A DNA stretch of 42,363 nucleotides from the NCBI GenBank assembly GCA_937891045.1, contig CALBEV010000091.1:1-42363 (forward strand), given 5' to 3'. Source of the DNA: an uncultured Burkholderiales bacterium. GTDB taxonomy: Bacteria; Pseudomonadota; Gammaproteobacteria; Burkholderiales; Burkholderiaceae. Within the stretch, counting starts at the first letter, position 1, and each line of letters starts with the position of its first letter. A program made the position numbers and the translations under genes. Shown here piece after piece: positions 1-8,588 of this stretch. A model generated the notes under the pieces. That model saw only the letters and a list, made by a program, of their open reading frames with translations. It had not been told where the DNA came from and did no database searches.

Positions 1-476
1 ATCAAGGCGCCGGGCACGGCAGGTTTCACGTGGCGGCTGTCGGTGGGGTTTTTGCGGCGGGCTTTCTTGGGCAACTCTTCGCCCTTGGCTCTGGCTTCGG
101 CGACTTTTTGGCCCCACTCTTGGGCTTCGGCTGTCTCTTGGGCTTGGCGCTCGACCAACAAGGTGTGCAACACCGGCAGCAAGAAGGCAGCGGTTTTGCC
201 GCTACCGGTTTGGCTAGACACCAGCAAATCGATGGAAGGCTTGGAAGCGTCATCTTGCAAAGCCAGCGGAATGGCTTTGGTTTGCACGGTGGTGGGCTGG
301 GTGAAGTTCAGGTCTTTCAGCGCAGCCAGCAGTTCTGGGGCCAAGCCCATGTCTGCAAAGGCGTTGTTGACCGGCGCTTTGGCAGCGGGTGTCACGCTGC
401 TGGGTTCGGCAACGTCAGGTGTGACGTGGTCCAACAGGGTGTCGGCCAAGGCGTGGGAATTCAAATCGTCAATCAT
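1..476 (-). CDS. DEAD-box ATP-dependent RNA helicase, N-terminal part (cut by window start)
   Basis: The reading frame runs from an ATG at 476 to the window edge without a stop, so about 158 N-terminal residues are visible. After a low-complexity lead of about 40 residues there is a typical Q-motif region (FADMGLAPELLAAL, then LNFTQPTTVQTKAIPLAL) followed by motif I, SSQTGSGKTAAFLLPVL, the ATP-binding P-loop of DEAD-box helicases. A charged Lys/Arg/Glu insertion after motif I (around residues 118-147) is usual for betaproteobacterial RhlE/DbpA-like helicases. Members of this family remodel RNA in ribosome assembly, RNA decay or cold adaptation. The DEAD and SAT motifs lie outside the window, so the subfamily cannot be fixed. 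A hairpin near the start codon is described separately. Confidence 0.9.
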   Translation of the reverse strand, partial: MIDDLNSHALADTLLDHVTPDVAEPSSVTPAAKAPVNNAFADMGLAPELLAALKDLNFTQPTTVQTKAIPLALQDDASKPSIDLLVSSQTGSGKTAAFLLPVLHTLLVERQAQETAEAQEWGQKVAEARAKGEELPKKARRKNPTDSRHVKPAVPGAL

Positions 477-486
477 GTTTTAACCA

Positions 487-507
487 CCACCTGAAAAGGT
501 GAGGTGG
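487..507 (-). promoter_or_regulatory. Possible 5' UTR hairpin over the helicase ribosome binding site
   Basis: Reading the minus strand toward the helicase ATG at 476, CCACCT (507-502) can pair with AGGTGG (492-487) across a 9-nt loop. AGGTGG is the only purine-rich segment in Shine-Dalgarno range, 10 nt before the ATG, so the stem would occlude it. The stem is short and function is inferred. The rest of the 210-bp gap between the helicase and orn (477-687) is relatively AT-rich and shows no gene or convincing promoter hexamers. Confidence 0.25.
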
Positions 508-687
508 CTCCATTCAAAGGTTGGAAAAAACATCAACCTTCAAACAAAGCATGCTGCAATGTGTTTGCAACGCGGTTCAATGCGAACCCAAGGTGTGAGG
601 CAGATGTAACAAAGTCGGGGTTTTGAATCGCGACTAAGGGTATTCTCGCATAGAAATGAATGTCGATTCAAAGGCTTAAACGAATTC

Positions 688-1293
688 TTAGGTCTTCAAT
701 AAATGCGTGCGGTAGTGCTCGAGTTCATCAATCGACTCGTGTACATCTGCCAAAGCCGTGTGCTTTTGACGCTTTTTGAAAGCCGCATACACCTCAGGCT
801 TCCAGCGTTTGGACAGTTCTTTGAGCGTGCTGACATCGATATTGCGGTAGTGAAACCAAGCTTCAAAATTGGGCATGTACTTGACCAAAAACCGCCGGTC
901 TTGGCTGATGGTGTTGCCGCACATGGGGGTGGCACCTTTGCTGACATATTTTTTCAAGAAGGCGATCAACACCTCCTCGGCTTGCGCCTCATCCACGGTG
1001 GAGGTCTTCACTTTGTCGATCAAGCCGCTTTTGCCATGGGTGCCCTTGTTCCAGGCATCCATGCCATGGAGCAAGGTGTCCGGTTGATGGATCACGATCA
1101 CCGGCCCTTCGATGCGGGGCGACAGATGAGGTCCGGTGATGACCACCGCAATTTCCAGCAGACGCTCTTTTTCAGGGTCCAGGCCGGACATTTCGCAATC
1201 AAGCCAAACCAGGTTTTGATCGGACTTGTCGAGGGTGGCGGGGATGTCGGATGCAGCAGTTTCAGTGGGGGCATTCATTTGCAGATTGTCCAT
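688..1293 (-). CDS. orn: Oligoribonuclease
   Basis: A 201-residue DEDDh 3'-5' exonuclease that degrades 2-5 nt RNAs and pGpG to mononucleotides, the last step of cytoplasmic RNA decay. The exonuclease motifs are all present: ExoI with D and E in [20 protein letters not shown], Exo[12 protein letters not shown], and Exo[17 protein letters not shown] with the catalytic His and Asp. E. coli Orn has about 181 residues. The open frame extends to 1371, but that would overlap the divergent peptidase gene and adds a Cys/Phe-rich non-homologous stretch, so I place the start at ATG 1293 (MDNLQ); ATG 1278 (MNAPTE) is the alternative. Neither has a strong Shine-Dalgarno. It is divergently arranged with the M48 peptidase. 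Confidence 0.95.
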   Translation of the reverse strand: MDNLQMNAPTETAASDIPATLDKSDQNLVWLDCEMSGLDPEKERLLEIAVVITGPHLSPRIEGPVIVIHQPDTLLHGMDAWNKGTHGKSGLIDKVKTSTVDEAQAEEVLIAFLKKYVSKGATPMCGNTISQDRRFLVKYMPNFEAWFHYRNIDVSTLKELSKRWKPEVYAAFKKRQKHTALADVHESIDELEHYRTHLLKT

Positions 1294-1361
1294 GAAAGCA
1301 CCAGGCTGATCTGCAAAAGCGCAGGCAGCGTGAGGAAAACAAAAAGACCTAAACTCGCGGC

Positions 1362-2618
1362 ATGAACACAAGCACCTCTTTCACCTTGGCATTTGCAGGC
1401 TTTTTAACCCTGAATTTGCTGCTCAAACTTTGGTTGGCGCACCGCCAAATTCGTCATGTCTCGCTTCACCGTCCTGCGGTCCCAGAAGCTTTCAAGGAAG
1501 TCATCAGTCTGCCAGCGCATCAAAAAGCCGCCGACTACACCTTGGCCAAACTGCGCTTGGGGCACTGGGATTTGGCCATTGACGCAGGCATGTTGTTGGT
1601 TTGGACTTTGCTGGGCGGTCTGGGCGCCCTGGATGCTTGGTTGGTCGAGATCAGTGGGAGCGGCATGTTGCAGCAACTGCTGTTGGTCATGGGCTTCATG
1701 CTCATCAGTGGCTTGGTGAACTTGCCGCTGTCTTACTACCAAACCTTCAAAGTGGAGCAACACTTTGGCTTCAACAACATGACCGTGGGTTTGTGGTTGA
1801 GTGATTTGGTCAAAGGCACGGCGCTGGGGGTGGTCTTGGGCCTGCCATTGGTGTGGGCCATCCTGTGGCTCATGGAATCAGGCGGTGATCAATGGTGGCT
1901 GCTGGCTTGGGCTTTGCTGGTGTCCTACCAATTGTTTGTGATGTGGTTGGCACCCAACTACATCATGCCCTTGTTTAACAAATTTCAACCGTTGGACGAT
2001 GCGCAATTGCAAGCCCGAGTGGACGCCTTGATGCAACGCACGGGTTTCAAATCGGATGGTTTTTTTGTGATGGATGGCAGCCGCCGATCGGCGCATTCCA
2101 ATGCTTTCTTCACCGGTCTGGGCAAACAAAAACGGGTGGTGTTTTTCGACACCTTGCTCAAGCAACTCAGCCCGTCTGAAATGGAAGCCGTGTTGGCCCA
2201 CGAGTTGGGCCACGCCAAACTCAACCACATCCCCAAATCCATGCTGCGCGGCTTTGCGGTCAGCTTGGTGGGCATGGCGGCTTTAGGTTGGCTCAGCACC
2301 CAAGTTTGGTTCTACACCGGCTTGGGCGTGCAACCCCATTTGGCCTCTTCCAACAACGCTTTGGCTTTGCTGTTGTTCATGCAAGTGGTGCCCTTGGTCA
2401 CCTTCATCACCACGCCATTGAACGCCATCAAGTCACGCCAGCACGAGTTTGAAGCCGATGCCTTTGCCTGCGCCCATGCCAGCGGTCAAGACCTGCGCCA
2501 AGCCCTGCTGAAGCTTTACCAAGACAATGCCTCTACCTTGACGCCCGACCCGCTGTATGTGGCTTTTTATCATTCGCACCCGCCCGCTTCGCAGCGCCTG
2601 GCCCGCTTGACCGCATGA
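1362..2618 (+). CDS. M48 family (Ste24/CAAX-type) membrane zinc metallopeptidase
   Basis: A 418-residue integral membrane protease. The N-terminal half carries several hydrophobic helices (around 5-25, 70-95, 100-125, 145-170, 180-200) and the conserved [10 protein letters not shown] segment of the CAAX protease N-terminal domain. The zinc site is HELGH at about residue 280, with the third ligand in HEFEADAFA near 365. The family cleaves membrane or secreted proteins; bacterial homologues are thought to act in envelope quality control, and bacteria generally lack CAAX prenylation, so the substrate is unknown. Its TGA stop overlaps the ATG of rsgA (ATGA), indicating translational coupling. Length is normal for the M48A group. 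Confidence 0.93.
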   Translation: MNTSTSFTLAFAGFLTLNLLLKLWLAHRQIRHVSLHRPAVPEAFKEVISLPAHQKAADYTLAKLRLGHWDLAIDAGMLLVWTLLGGLGALDAWLVEISGSGMLQQLLLVMGFMLISGLVNLPLSYYQTFKVEQHFGFNNMTVGLWLSDLVKGTALGVVLGLPLVWAILWLMESGGDQWWLLAWALLVSYQLFVMWLAPNYIMPLFNKFQPLDDAQLQARVDALMQRTGFKSDGFFVMDGSRRSAHSNAFFTGLGKQKRVVFFDTLLKQLSPSEMEAVLAHELGHAKLNHIPKSMLRGFAVSLVGMAALGWLSTQVWFYTGLGVQPHLASSNNALALLLFMQVVPLVTFITTPLNAIKSRQHEFEADAFACAHASGQDLRQALLKLYQDNASTLTPDPLYVAFYHSHPPASQRLARLTA

Positions 2619-3508
2619 CGCAATGGGGCCGCGTGGTGGCCAGCCACGGTCGTCATGTGGTGGTCGAAGATGTTCAGGGCGAACGGCGTTTGTGCCACCC
2701 GCGTGGAAAGAAAAACCAAGCCGTGGTGGGCGACCAAGTGCAATGGTCGCCCAGCGAGGACGAGGGCAGCATCGAGGCGGTGGAGACCCGGCGCAATTTG
2801 TTCTACCGCCAAGACGATATCCGGAGCAAATCGTTTGCCGCCAACCTGGACCAGGTGCTGGTGCTGGTGGCAGCCGAGCCCGATTTTTCAGAAAGCCAAG
2901 TGGCGCGTGCTTTGATTGCCGCGCAGCAGGCCAGCATCCGAACCTTGATTGCACTGAACAAGCAAGACTTGAAAGAACCCTTCGACAAGGCCTGGGCACG
3001 TCTGCAACCCTACCGCGACTTTGGCACTGTGGTGCTGCCACTGGGTCTCAAGGGTCATGATCACACCTTTGCCGCCTTGGAAGCCGAATTGGCGAATCGG
3101 GTGACCTTGGTGCTGGGGCCTTCGGGCGCTGGCAAAAGCACCCTGATCAACCGTTTGGTGCCACAAGCCAATGCGGCCACCAACATCATCTCCAAAGCCT
3201 TGCAGTCGGGCAAACACACCACCACGTCCACCACCTGGTATTGGATGGACGCGGCGAAAACGGCGGCCCTCATGGACTCACCGGGGTTTCAAGAGTTTGG
3301 CTTGCACCACATTCCGCCTACCGATTTGGCGGCATGCATGCCCGACATCGGGGCCCATGCGGATCATTGCAAGTTTTACAACTGCAGCCATGTGCACGAA
3401 CCCGATTGCGGCGTGCGGTCAGCCTTGTCACAAGGCTTGATTGACGCAGGTCGTTACAAAATTTACACCCAGTTGTTTGAAGAACTGACTGCGCCCAAGC
3501 AGTATTGA
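2615..3508 (+). CDS. rsgA: Small ribosomal subunit biogenesis GTPase RsgA
   Basis: A 297-residue circularly permuted GTPase that acts in late maturation of the 30S subunit. It has the diagnostic G4-G1-G3 order: NKQDL near residue 112, P-loop GPSGAGKST near 168, then DSPGFQEFG near 220. An N-terminal OB-fold precedes (GRVVASHGRHVVVED). The C-terminal zinc-binding signature CKFYNCSHVHEPDC is intact. Start is the ATG inside the ATGA overlap with the upstream peptidase; the pair probably forms one operon. Confidence 0.97.
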   Translation: MTQWGRVVASHGRHVVVEDVQGERRLCHPRGKKNQAVVGDQVQWSPSEDEGSIEAVETRRNLFYRQDDIRSKSFAANLDQVLVLVAAEPDFSESQVARALIAAQQASIRTLIALNKQDLKEPFDKAWARLQPYRDFGTVVLPLGLKGHDHTFAALEAELANRVTLVLGPSGAGKSTLINRLVPQANAATNIISKALQSGKHTTTSTTWYWMDAAKTAALMDSPGFQEFGLHHIPPTDLAACMPDIGAHADHCKFYNCSHVHEPDCGVRSALSQGLIDAGRYKIYTQLFEELTAPKQY

Positions 3509-3564
3509 AGCCACGCGAAACAGGCCTGCTCAGGGCTGACAAGACACCGGCCAGCGGGCTGTGG

Positions 3565-4539
3565 TCAGCCCAGCAAACGGGCCAAGGTGAGCAAGGCCAG
3601 CAGCACCATCCACATCACCACGGCACGCCAGACCAAGCCCACCATGCTGCGCAAATGCGCCACTTCGGGTTCGCGCCCAGCGGTGGGTTGAACTAGCGGA
3701 TCGTCGGACAAAGCCTCTTTCGAGGCAGGGCGCAAACCCACGCCGCCCAAGCGCACATTGATGGCGCCTGCAGTGGCCGCCAGCACCACACCATCATTGG
3801 CATTGGGAAAGTGCTGTGCATCTTGGCGCCAAGCATCCACCGCATCTTCGAAATTGCCCACGACCGCGAAAGACAAACCCGTCATCCGTGCAGGCACCCA
3901 ATCCACCTGTCGCCAAGCCAGTGCAGTGACTTCCTGCAAGGCCGGGCTGCTGTGCGCTGCATCCAACTGCGAACTGTCGGAGGAAGCCGCCCAGTCTGTT
4001 GACAACAAGGCAGACAGCCTGAAAAACACCGCCCCCGCTGGACCCAAGCCCATCGCGGCCAACACCGAAAACCACGCAATCACGCCAAACACATGGCGGT
4101 GAGCAGAAATCGAAGAATGTTCAATCACATGGCGAACGATTTCGCTGCGCGGCATGTTTGGTTCCAGATCCCCCTGCCATTGGCGCAGCAACTCTCGCGC
4201 CAGGTCATCGTCACCCGTGGACAAGGCATCACGGATGCCCGAAAAATGGTGGCTAAAGCGCCTGAACCCCAAGGTGGCGTAAAGCACCACCAAGCTCCAC
4301 AGCATGGCCAAGAACCAACCGCCAAACCACCACAGCAACCAATGCACCAGCACGGTCAATGCGCAAGGGAGCACCACGGCCAATCCCCACGCGATCCAAG
4401 CATGCCGCTTGTCGCCAGCGTCCAGGGTGTGACGCAACCAGTCGGCCCATTGGATGAACAGCTTGTCGATGCCCGCACTGGCCGAGCGCGGACGGGCTTG
4501 TTCCAGCAACAAGGCAAGCAAGAGGGCGATGAAACTCAT
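3565..4539 (-). CDS. CobD/CbiB-like (AmpE-related) membrane protein
   Basis: A 324-residue membrane protein beginning MSFIALLLALLLEQARP, with hydrophobic helices around 1-12, 45-85, 150-175 and at the C-terminus (VWRAVVMWMVLLALLTLARL). The motifs GFRRFSHHFSGIRDALSTGD and PRSEIVRHVIEHSS resemble the CobD/CbiB and AmpE superfamily. True CobD makes adenosylcobinamide, but no cobalamin genes are nearby; in Comamonadaceae this protein sits beside the nudix gene and its role is not known. It begins 33 nt after the nudix stop on the same strand, so the two are probably co-transcribed. Confidence 0.8.
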   Translation of the reverse strand: MSFIALLLALLLEQARPRSASAGIDKLFIQWADWLRHTLDAGDKRHAWIAWGLAVVLPCALTVLVHWLLWWFGGWFLAMLWSLVVLYATLGFRRFSHHFSGIRDALSTGDDDLARELLRQWQGDLEPNMPRSEIVRHVIEHSSISAHRHVFGVIAWFSVLAAMGLGPAGAVFFRLSALLSTDWAASSDSSQLDAAHSSPALQEVTALAWRQVDWVPARMTGLSFAVVGNFEDAVDAWRQDAQHFPNANDGVVLAATAGAINVRLGGVGLRPASKEALSDDPLVQPTAGREPEVAHLRSMVGLVWRAVVMWMVLLALLTLARLLG

Positions 4540-4572
4540 GGCCCAATGATAGTGATGCCCACGCGGTGGCGC

Positions 4573-5256
4573 TTAAGGCTCAAGTTTGGCTTGTAAAAAT
4601 TCGTAGAAATTGCGCAAGATGCCAGCGGTGGCGCCCCAAATCACGCGGCGTGCCTCGGGCGATTCACAGGGCATGGCATACCACTCGCGCTGCACACCTT
4701 GCCATTGCAGACCGTGGCGCTGGTGGTTGGCCGGGTTCATCAGGTGCAACAAAGGCACTTCAAACACATCGGCCACTTCGTGGGGGTTGGCTTGCAAACG
4801 TATTTCGGGGCTGAGCAAAGCCACCACAGGGGTCACCTTGAAGCCGGTACCGGTGACGTACATCGGTAGACAACCCAACACCGTCACATGGCTGGGGTGC
4901 AAGCCCACTTCCTCTTGGGCCTCGCGCAAAGCCGCTGCAACTTCATCCGCGTCTGCGTCGTCTTGGCGGCCACCGGGAAACGCAATTTGTCCGGCGTGGC
5001 TGGACAAATGTGCGGTGCGCAAGGTCAACAACACCGTGGGCTCCTCCCGCATGACGATGCCCAAGAGCACCGAGGCTGGCGCGGGTGGTCGGCTGCTGAA
5101 CGGCGGCTCGTAAATCGGTTGGGTCCACGCTGGCGGGTTGGCGAAATAAGCCCGCAAGGCATCGGGCAGCAGCCGTGACAGCGGCAAGGCAGGCAAATGC
5201 CCATCGGTGCCCAGCAATTGGGCCGATTCGGGATTGAATTTGGGGGGTTGGCTCAA
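4573..5256 (-). CDS. CoA pyrophosphatase (Nudix hydrolase, NudL/YeaB-like)
   Basis: A 227-residue Nudix hydrolase. The Nudix box lies at about residues 95-118 (GGRQDDADADEV, then REAQEEVGL), preceded by the UPF0035-type signature LLTLRTAHLSSHAGQIAFPGG typical of CoA pyrophosphatases that split CoA to 3',5'-ADP and 4'-phosphopantetheine. No ATG precedes the conserved core, so a TTG at 5256 is the likely start; this start is uncertain. It follows the terminator of the ribosomal operon and is followed by the CobD-like gene. Confidence 0.9.
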   Translation of the reverse strand: MSQPPKFNPESAQLLGTDGHLPALPLSRLLPDALRAYFANPPAWTQPIYEPPFSSRPPAPASVLLGIVMREEPTVLLTLRTAHLSSHAGQIAFPGGRQDDADADEVAAALREAQEEVGLHPSHVTVLGCLPMYVTGTGFKVTPVVALLSPEIRLQANPHEVADVFEVPLLHLMNPANHQRHGLQWQGVQREWYAMPCESPEARRVIWGATAGILRNFYEFLQAKLEP

Positions 5257-5277
5257 AACAGCTTGCTTGAAGTCATG

Positions 5278-5308
5278 AAAAAGCCGCCGCAGCGTGAACT
5301 GGGGCGGC
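5278..5308 (-). terminator. Intrinsic terminator of the rpsP-rimM-trmD-rplS operon
   Basis: On the minus strand GCCGCC (5308-5303) pairs with GGCGGC (5288-5283), with a 14-nt loop, followed immediately by TTTTT (5282-5278). It lies 24 nt after the rplS stop and just before the nudix start, so it would separate the ribosomal operon from the nudix gene. Confidence 0.7.
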
Positions 5309-5331
5309 CAGGGATTGAGCTCAGACCCTGC

Positions 5332-5712
5332 TTACTTGGCAGCAGCTGGGGTGGCTTTGGCCGTGAGCTTTTCTTTGATACGTGCGGATTTGCCGCTGCG
5401 CTGACGCAAGTAGTACAGCTTGGCGCGGCGCACATCGCCACGGCGTTTGATTTCGATGCCAGCGATGAGCGGGCTGTAGGTTTGGAAGGTGCGTTCCACG
5501 CCTTCGCCGCTGGAGATTTTGCGAACGATGAAGTTGCTGTTGATGCCGCGGTTGCGCTTGGCAATGACCACGCCTTCAAAAGCCTGAACACGCTTGCGGG
5601 TGCCCTCGACCACATTGACGCTGACCACCACGGTGTCGCCGGGGGCGAACGGGGGAATGGTTTTGCCCAAACGGGCGATTTCTTCCTGTTCCAGGATCTG
5701 GATGAGATTCAT
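5332..5712 (-). CDS. rplS: 50S ribosomal protein L19
   Basis: A 126-residue protein with the L19 signatures [53 protein letters not shown] and the C-terminal [24 protein letters not shown]19 sits at the 30S-50S interface. The start ATG at 5712 has AGGAAATC just upstream. A short Ala/Lys tail ([12 protein letters not shown]) extends past the E. coli end. It is the last gene of the operon. Confidence 0.98.
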   Translation of the reverse strand: MNLIQILEQEEIARLGKTIPPFAPGDTVVVSVNVVEGTRKRVQAFEGVVIAKRNRGINSNFIVRKISSGEGVERTFQTYSPLIAGIEIKRRGDVRRAKLYYLRQRSGKSARIKEKLTAKATPAAAK

Positions 5713-5861
5713 GATTTCCTCGAAACGATCATGGATGCGCTACACAAAAGGCCGGTGCTGACGGTGCAAACACTGGCGGCCATCCAGAGGATCAGACCCC
5801 GACATTATAACCAGCCGCCAAACCGCCCTGGCTGGCTGGCCATTGGGCCGCCAACAAGCGC

Positions 5862-6617
5862 TCAGGTCAGGGTTTTCAGAAACTGCTCGTCTTGGGGCTT
5901 GAGCAAGCCTTGTTGGCGGGCTTGGTCAATCAGATCGGGGCGCTTGTCAACCGTCAAGGTCAGGCTTTGGGCCCGCCGCCATTCAGCAATTTGGGCATGG
6001 TGCCCCGACAGCAAGGGGGCTGGCACGCCCTGCCCGCGCCATGCTTCGGGGCGGGTGTAGTGCGGGCAATCCAGCAAGCCGCTCAGGGCTGGGGTGAAGC
6101 TGTCTTGCAAATGGCTTTCTTCGTCGTGCAACACGCCGGGTTGCAAACGTGCCACAGCATCCAGCCAAGCCATGGCGGCCAATTCACCGCCCGACAAGAC
6201 AAAGTCGCCCAAGCTGATTTGCAGGTCCACATGGGTGTCGATGAAGCGCTGGTCCACGCCTTCATAGCGGCCGCACAGCAGCACCGCGCCTTGGGAGGTA
6301 GAAGCTTGCAGCACTAGCGTTTGGTTCAAAGCCTGACCCACCGGCGAAAAATAAACCAAGGGGGCAGTTTGGCGGTCTTCACCTCGGGCTTGGCGTATGG
6401 CGTCCAGGCAGGCCGCCAAGGGCTCGGCCAGCATCACCATGCCGGGGCCGCCGCCGAACGGGCGGTCGTCCACCCGCCGGTAGTTGCCATCGGCATAGTC
6501 ACGCGGGTTCCAGCAATGCACCGCCACTTGGCCGCTTTCGTAGGCGCGGCGGGTCACACCTACCTCGAGGAAGCTTTGAATCAGCTCGGGGAACAAGGTG
6601 ATGATGTCTACACGCAT
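5862..6617 (-). CDS. trmD: tRNA (guanine37-N1)-methyltransferase
   Basis: A 251-residue SPOUT methyltransferase that makes m1G37 in tRNAs reading CNN codons, preventing +1 frameshifting. It starts MRVDIITLFPELIQSF; the open frame extends 23 codons further up but only from this ATG does homology begin. Conserved elements are RRVDDRPFGGGPGMVM, LLCGRYEGVDQRF and the trefoil-knot AdoMet loop DFVLSGGELAAMAWLDAV. It starts 7 nt after the rimM stop, consistent with the conserved operon. Confidence 0.98.
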   Translation of the reverse strand: MRVDIITLFPELIQSFLEVGVTRRAYESGQVAVHCWNPRDYADGNYRRVDDRPFGGGPGMVMLAEPLAACLDAIRQARGEDRQTAPLVYFSPVGQALNQTLVLQASTSQGAVLLCGRYEGVDQRFIDTHVDLQISLGDFVLSGGELAAMAWLDAVARLQPGVLHDEESHLQDSFTPALSGLLDCPHYTRPEAWRGQGVPAPLLSGHHAQIAEWRRAQSLTLTVDKRPDLIDQARQQGLLKPQDEQFLKTLT

Positions 6618-6624
6618 GGCCGCC

Positions 6625-7197
6625 TCAGTAATCGGCTTGCCAGTCCACCAGGATTTGGCGGGCCGCCAAATCCACCTGATCGACATAGGCGTTGACGAAA
6701 GGGATCATGCGCTCGATGGGCTTGCCTTCGGGGTCGGGGTTGGCTTGGGACAGCACCAACACGGTTTGCGGCCCGGTGGACAGCAGTTCGGTCACCTCGC
6801 CCAAATCGATGCCTTCGCGGTTGCGCACGGTCAAGCCGATCAGGTCGACCCAATAGTATTCGTCGGTGTTGGTAGAGGGAAACGAGGAGCGCTGAATGAA
6901 TATTCGCGCGCCTTTGAGGCTTTCGGCGACATCGCGGTCAGTCAGGTCGTGAGCCAAAGCGACCACGCTGTTGGAGTGCTCTTTGGCCTCGCGGATGCGC
7001 AACAAGACGGTGCCCACAAACGGCGAAGCACCGCGCTCGTTGGGTTGCAAAAACCAGCGTTTGGAAGAAAACAGCGCTTCGGGCGAAGCGCTGTGGGGCA
7101 AGACCTTGAGCCAGCCTTTGAGGCCCCAAGCATCCAAAATGCGCCCGACTTCGATGGCGTCCGCTGGTAATTCAGCAGGCTCCCAAGCGGGCTGCAT
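6625..7197 (-). CDS. rimM: Ribosome maturation factor RimM
   Basis: A 190-residue protein binding S19 during 30S head maturation. The N-terminal domain begins IEVGRILDAWGLKGWLKVLP and the PRC-barrel domain contains DEYYWVDLIGLTVRN and the C-terminal IPFVNAYVDQVDLAARQILV, DWQADY. It lies between rpsP (9 nt away) and trmD (7 nt away), the usual order. Confidence 0.97.
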   Translation of the reverse strand: MQPAWEPAELPADAIEVGRILDAWGLKGWLKVLPHSASPEALFSSKRWFLQPNERGASPFVGTVLLRIREAKEHSNSVVALAHDLTDRDVAESLKGARIFIQRSSFPSTNTDEYYWVDLIGLTVRNREGIDLGEVTELLSTGPQTVLVLSQANPDPEGKPIERMIPFVNAYVDQVDLAARQILVDWQADY

Positions 7198-7206
7198 GGG
7201 ATGCGT

Positions 7207-7455
7207 TTAGGCGGGTTTGCCGGCCTGTTTGATCAGGCGGTCAACGGTGGAGGAGGTTTGTGCACCGACACCCACCCAGTAGTTCAGGCGGTCGTGGGCA
7301 ATGCGCAAGCGCTCTTCGCCACCAGCGGCGATGGGGTTGTAAAAACCCACACGTTCGATGAAGCGACCATCGCGGCGAACGCGTTTGTCGGCGACGACGA
7401 TGTTGAAAAACGGACGGGATTTAGAACCGCCGCGAGAAAGTCGGATGACGACCAT
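7207..7455 (-). CDS. rpsP: 30S ribosomal protein S16
   Basis: An 82-residue S16: [20 protein letters not shown] at the N-terminus, then [21 protein letters not shown] and the [20 protein letters not shown] segment. It is the first gene of the operon, with AAGGATAAACC as ribosome binding site and a TATAAT box about 85 nt upstream. Confidence 0.98.
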   Translation of the reverse strand: MVVIRLSRGGSKSRPFFNIVVADKRVRRDGRFIERVGFYNPIAAGGEERLRIAHDRLNYWVGVGAQTSSTVDRLIKQAGKPA

Positions 7456-7538
7456 GGTTTATCCTTGGGTGCAGACTTTGATTCAGCGATGAGACACGCG
7501 ACTTGACCACCCGGCCAGCGCTCGCTGAAAAGCCTGCC

Positions 7539-7544
7539 ATTATA
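7539..7544 (-). promoter_or_regulatory. rpsP: -10 box of the rpsP operon promoter
   Basis: A perfect TATAAT on the minus strand, 84 bp before the rpsP ATG. The -35 region at 16-18 bp spacing is weak (AAAGGG-like), as in many ribosomal operon promoters that rely on other signals. The call rests on the exact -10 and its position. Confidence 0.5.
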
Positions 7545-7630
7545 GACCGCCGCCCAGATGACCCTTTGGTTGGTCAGTCACACAGCCCCTTGAACAGCAA
7601 ACCTGCGAGCCGCAACACATAATTCCCACC

Positions 7631-8077
7631 ATGAAGAACAAAACATTGGCCACATGGCTCAGCATCTGCACAGGCACACTGGGCTTGCACCGTTTCTACA
7701 TGTTTGGCTGGCGCGACTCCTGGGGTTGGGTCATGGCATTGATGAGTTTGCTCGGACTCTACGGCTACGAACGCGCCCAAACCATGGGCTTGGATGATCC
7801 GCTGAGCTGGTTTTTGCTGCCTGTGGTGGGTTTGACCATCACAGCCAGCGCCATGCAAGCCCTGTATTGGGGCTTGATGTCGAAAGTCAACTGGAACAGT
7901 TTGTACAACCCCTCGGAAGATGCCGAGCACAAAGCCGGGAGCACTAATTGGTTCACGGTCATTGCGATGGTCTTGTCCATGATTCTGGGCACCACCGCCA
8001 TGCTTTCCAGTCTGGCCTATGGCTTTCAGCGCTATTTCGAAGCGCAAATCACAGAAGCCGAGAAGCTGTCGCAGTAG
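7631..8077 (+). CDS. TM2 domain-containing membrane protein
   Basis: A 148-residue protein. The N-terminus (LSICTGTLGLHRFYMFGWRD) matches the TM2 pattern of two helices around a GxHRFYxG-type turn. Further hydrophobic segments occur at about 57-80 and 112-138. The family has no agreed function. It stands alone between the rpsP promoter region and the convergent folK, 25 nt away. Its C-terminus (AQITEAEKLSQ) includes the first copy of a 19-bp direct repeat. Confidence 0.75.
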   Translation: MKNKTLATWLSICTGTLGLHRFYMFGWRDSWGWVMALMSLLGLYGYERAQTMGLDDPLSWFLLPVVGLTITASAMQALYWGLMSKVNWNSLYNPSEDAEHKAGSTNWFTVIAMVLSMILGTTAMLSSLAYGFQRYFEAQITEAEKLSQ

Positions 8078-8115
8078 GTTTTCAGCGCACTCGAGTCGCA
8101 AATCACAGAAGCCGA
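8043..8115. repeat. Pair of 19-bp direct repeats around the TM2/folK junction
   Basis: CGCAAATCACAGAAGCCGA occurs at 8043-8061 and again at 8097-8115. The first copy codes the end of the TM2 protein, the second the last codons of folK on the other strand. It looks like a small local duplication at a convergent gene junction. Confidence 0.7.
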
Positions 8116-8588
8116 ATCGGCTGATCTGCGACAGCCGCCAGCATCCCTTCACTGACCAAGTGCCCAGCCACCTCTTGCAAAGGCCGCAGCACGAACGCCC
8201 GCTCGCGCCAGCGGGGGTGCGGCACGGTCAACCAGCCGCTTTGAATGCAGGCATCCCCATAAAACAGCAGGTCCAGGTCCAGGGTGCGCGGGGCGTTTTG
8301 CACGCTGCGAACCCGCCCCGCGGCCTGCTCCAAAGCCTGCAAAGCCAGCAGCAATTCAACTGCGTTCAATTGGGTTTCAAGATGGGCCACAGCGTTCACA
8401 TACAACGGGCCACTGGCCTCGTGCGGCGCGGTTTCATAGAGTGAGGAAGCGCTTACAAGCCGGGTGTGTGCGATGTGTCCAAGCTGCGCTGAGGCATGCT
8501 GAACGGCCTGCGCGGGCTCGCCCAAATTCGCCCCCAGCGCCACAAAGGCGCTGATGGGGTCACGCAGCAGGTTTGTCACCGGCAGCAC
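8103..8588 (-). CDS. folK: 2-amino-4-hydroxy-6-hydroxymethyldihydropteridine diphosphokinase
   Basis: A 161-residue HPPK that pyrophosphorylates 6-hydroxymethyl-dihydropterin before dihydropteroate synthase in folate synthesis. Seen motifs: FVALGANLGEPAQAVQHA, LYETAPHEASGPLYVNAV, RTLDLDLLFYGD (Mg/ATP site) and PHPRWRERAFVLRPLQEV. It overlaps the end of pcnB by 29 bp if it starts at ATG 8588; a GTG at 8579 would shorten the overlap. pcnB-folK pairing is common in Burkholderiales. Confidence 0.96.
   Translation of the reverse strand: MLPVTNLLRDPISAFVALGANLGEPAQAVQHASAQLGHIAHTRLVSASSLYETAPHEASGPLYVNAVAHLETQLNAVELLLALQALEQAAGRVRSVQNAPRTLDLDLLFYGDACIQSGWLTVPHPRWRERAFVLRPLQEVAGHLVSEGMLAAVADQPIRLL

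Noticed and set aside
1294..1371. N-terminal extension of oligoribonuclease
   Set aside because: It would overlap the divergent peptidase start and lacks homology to Orn.
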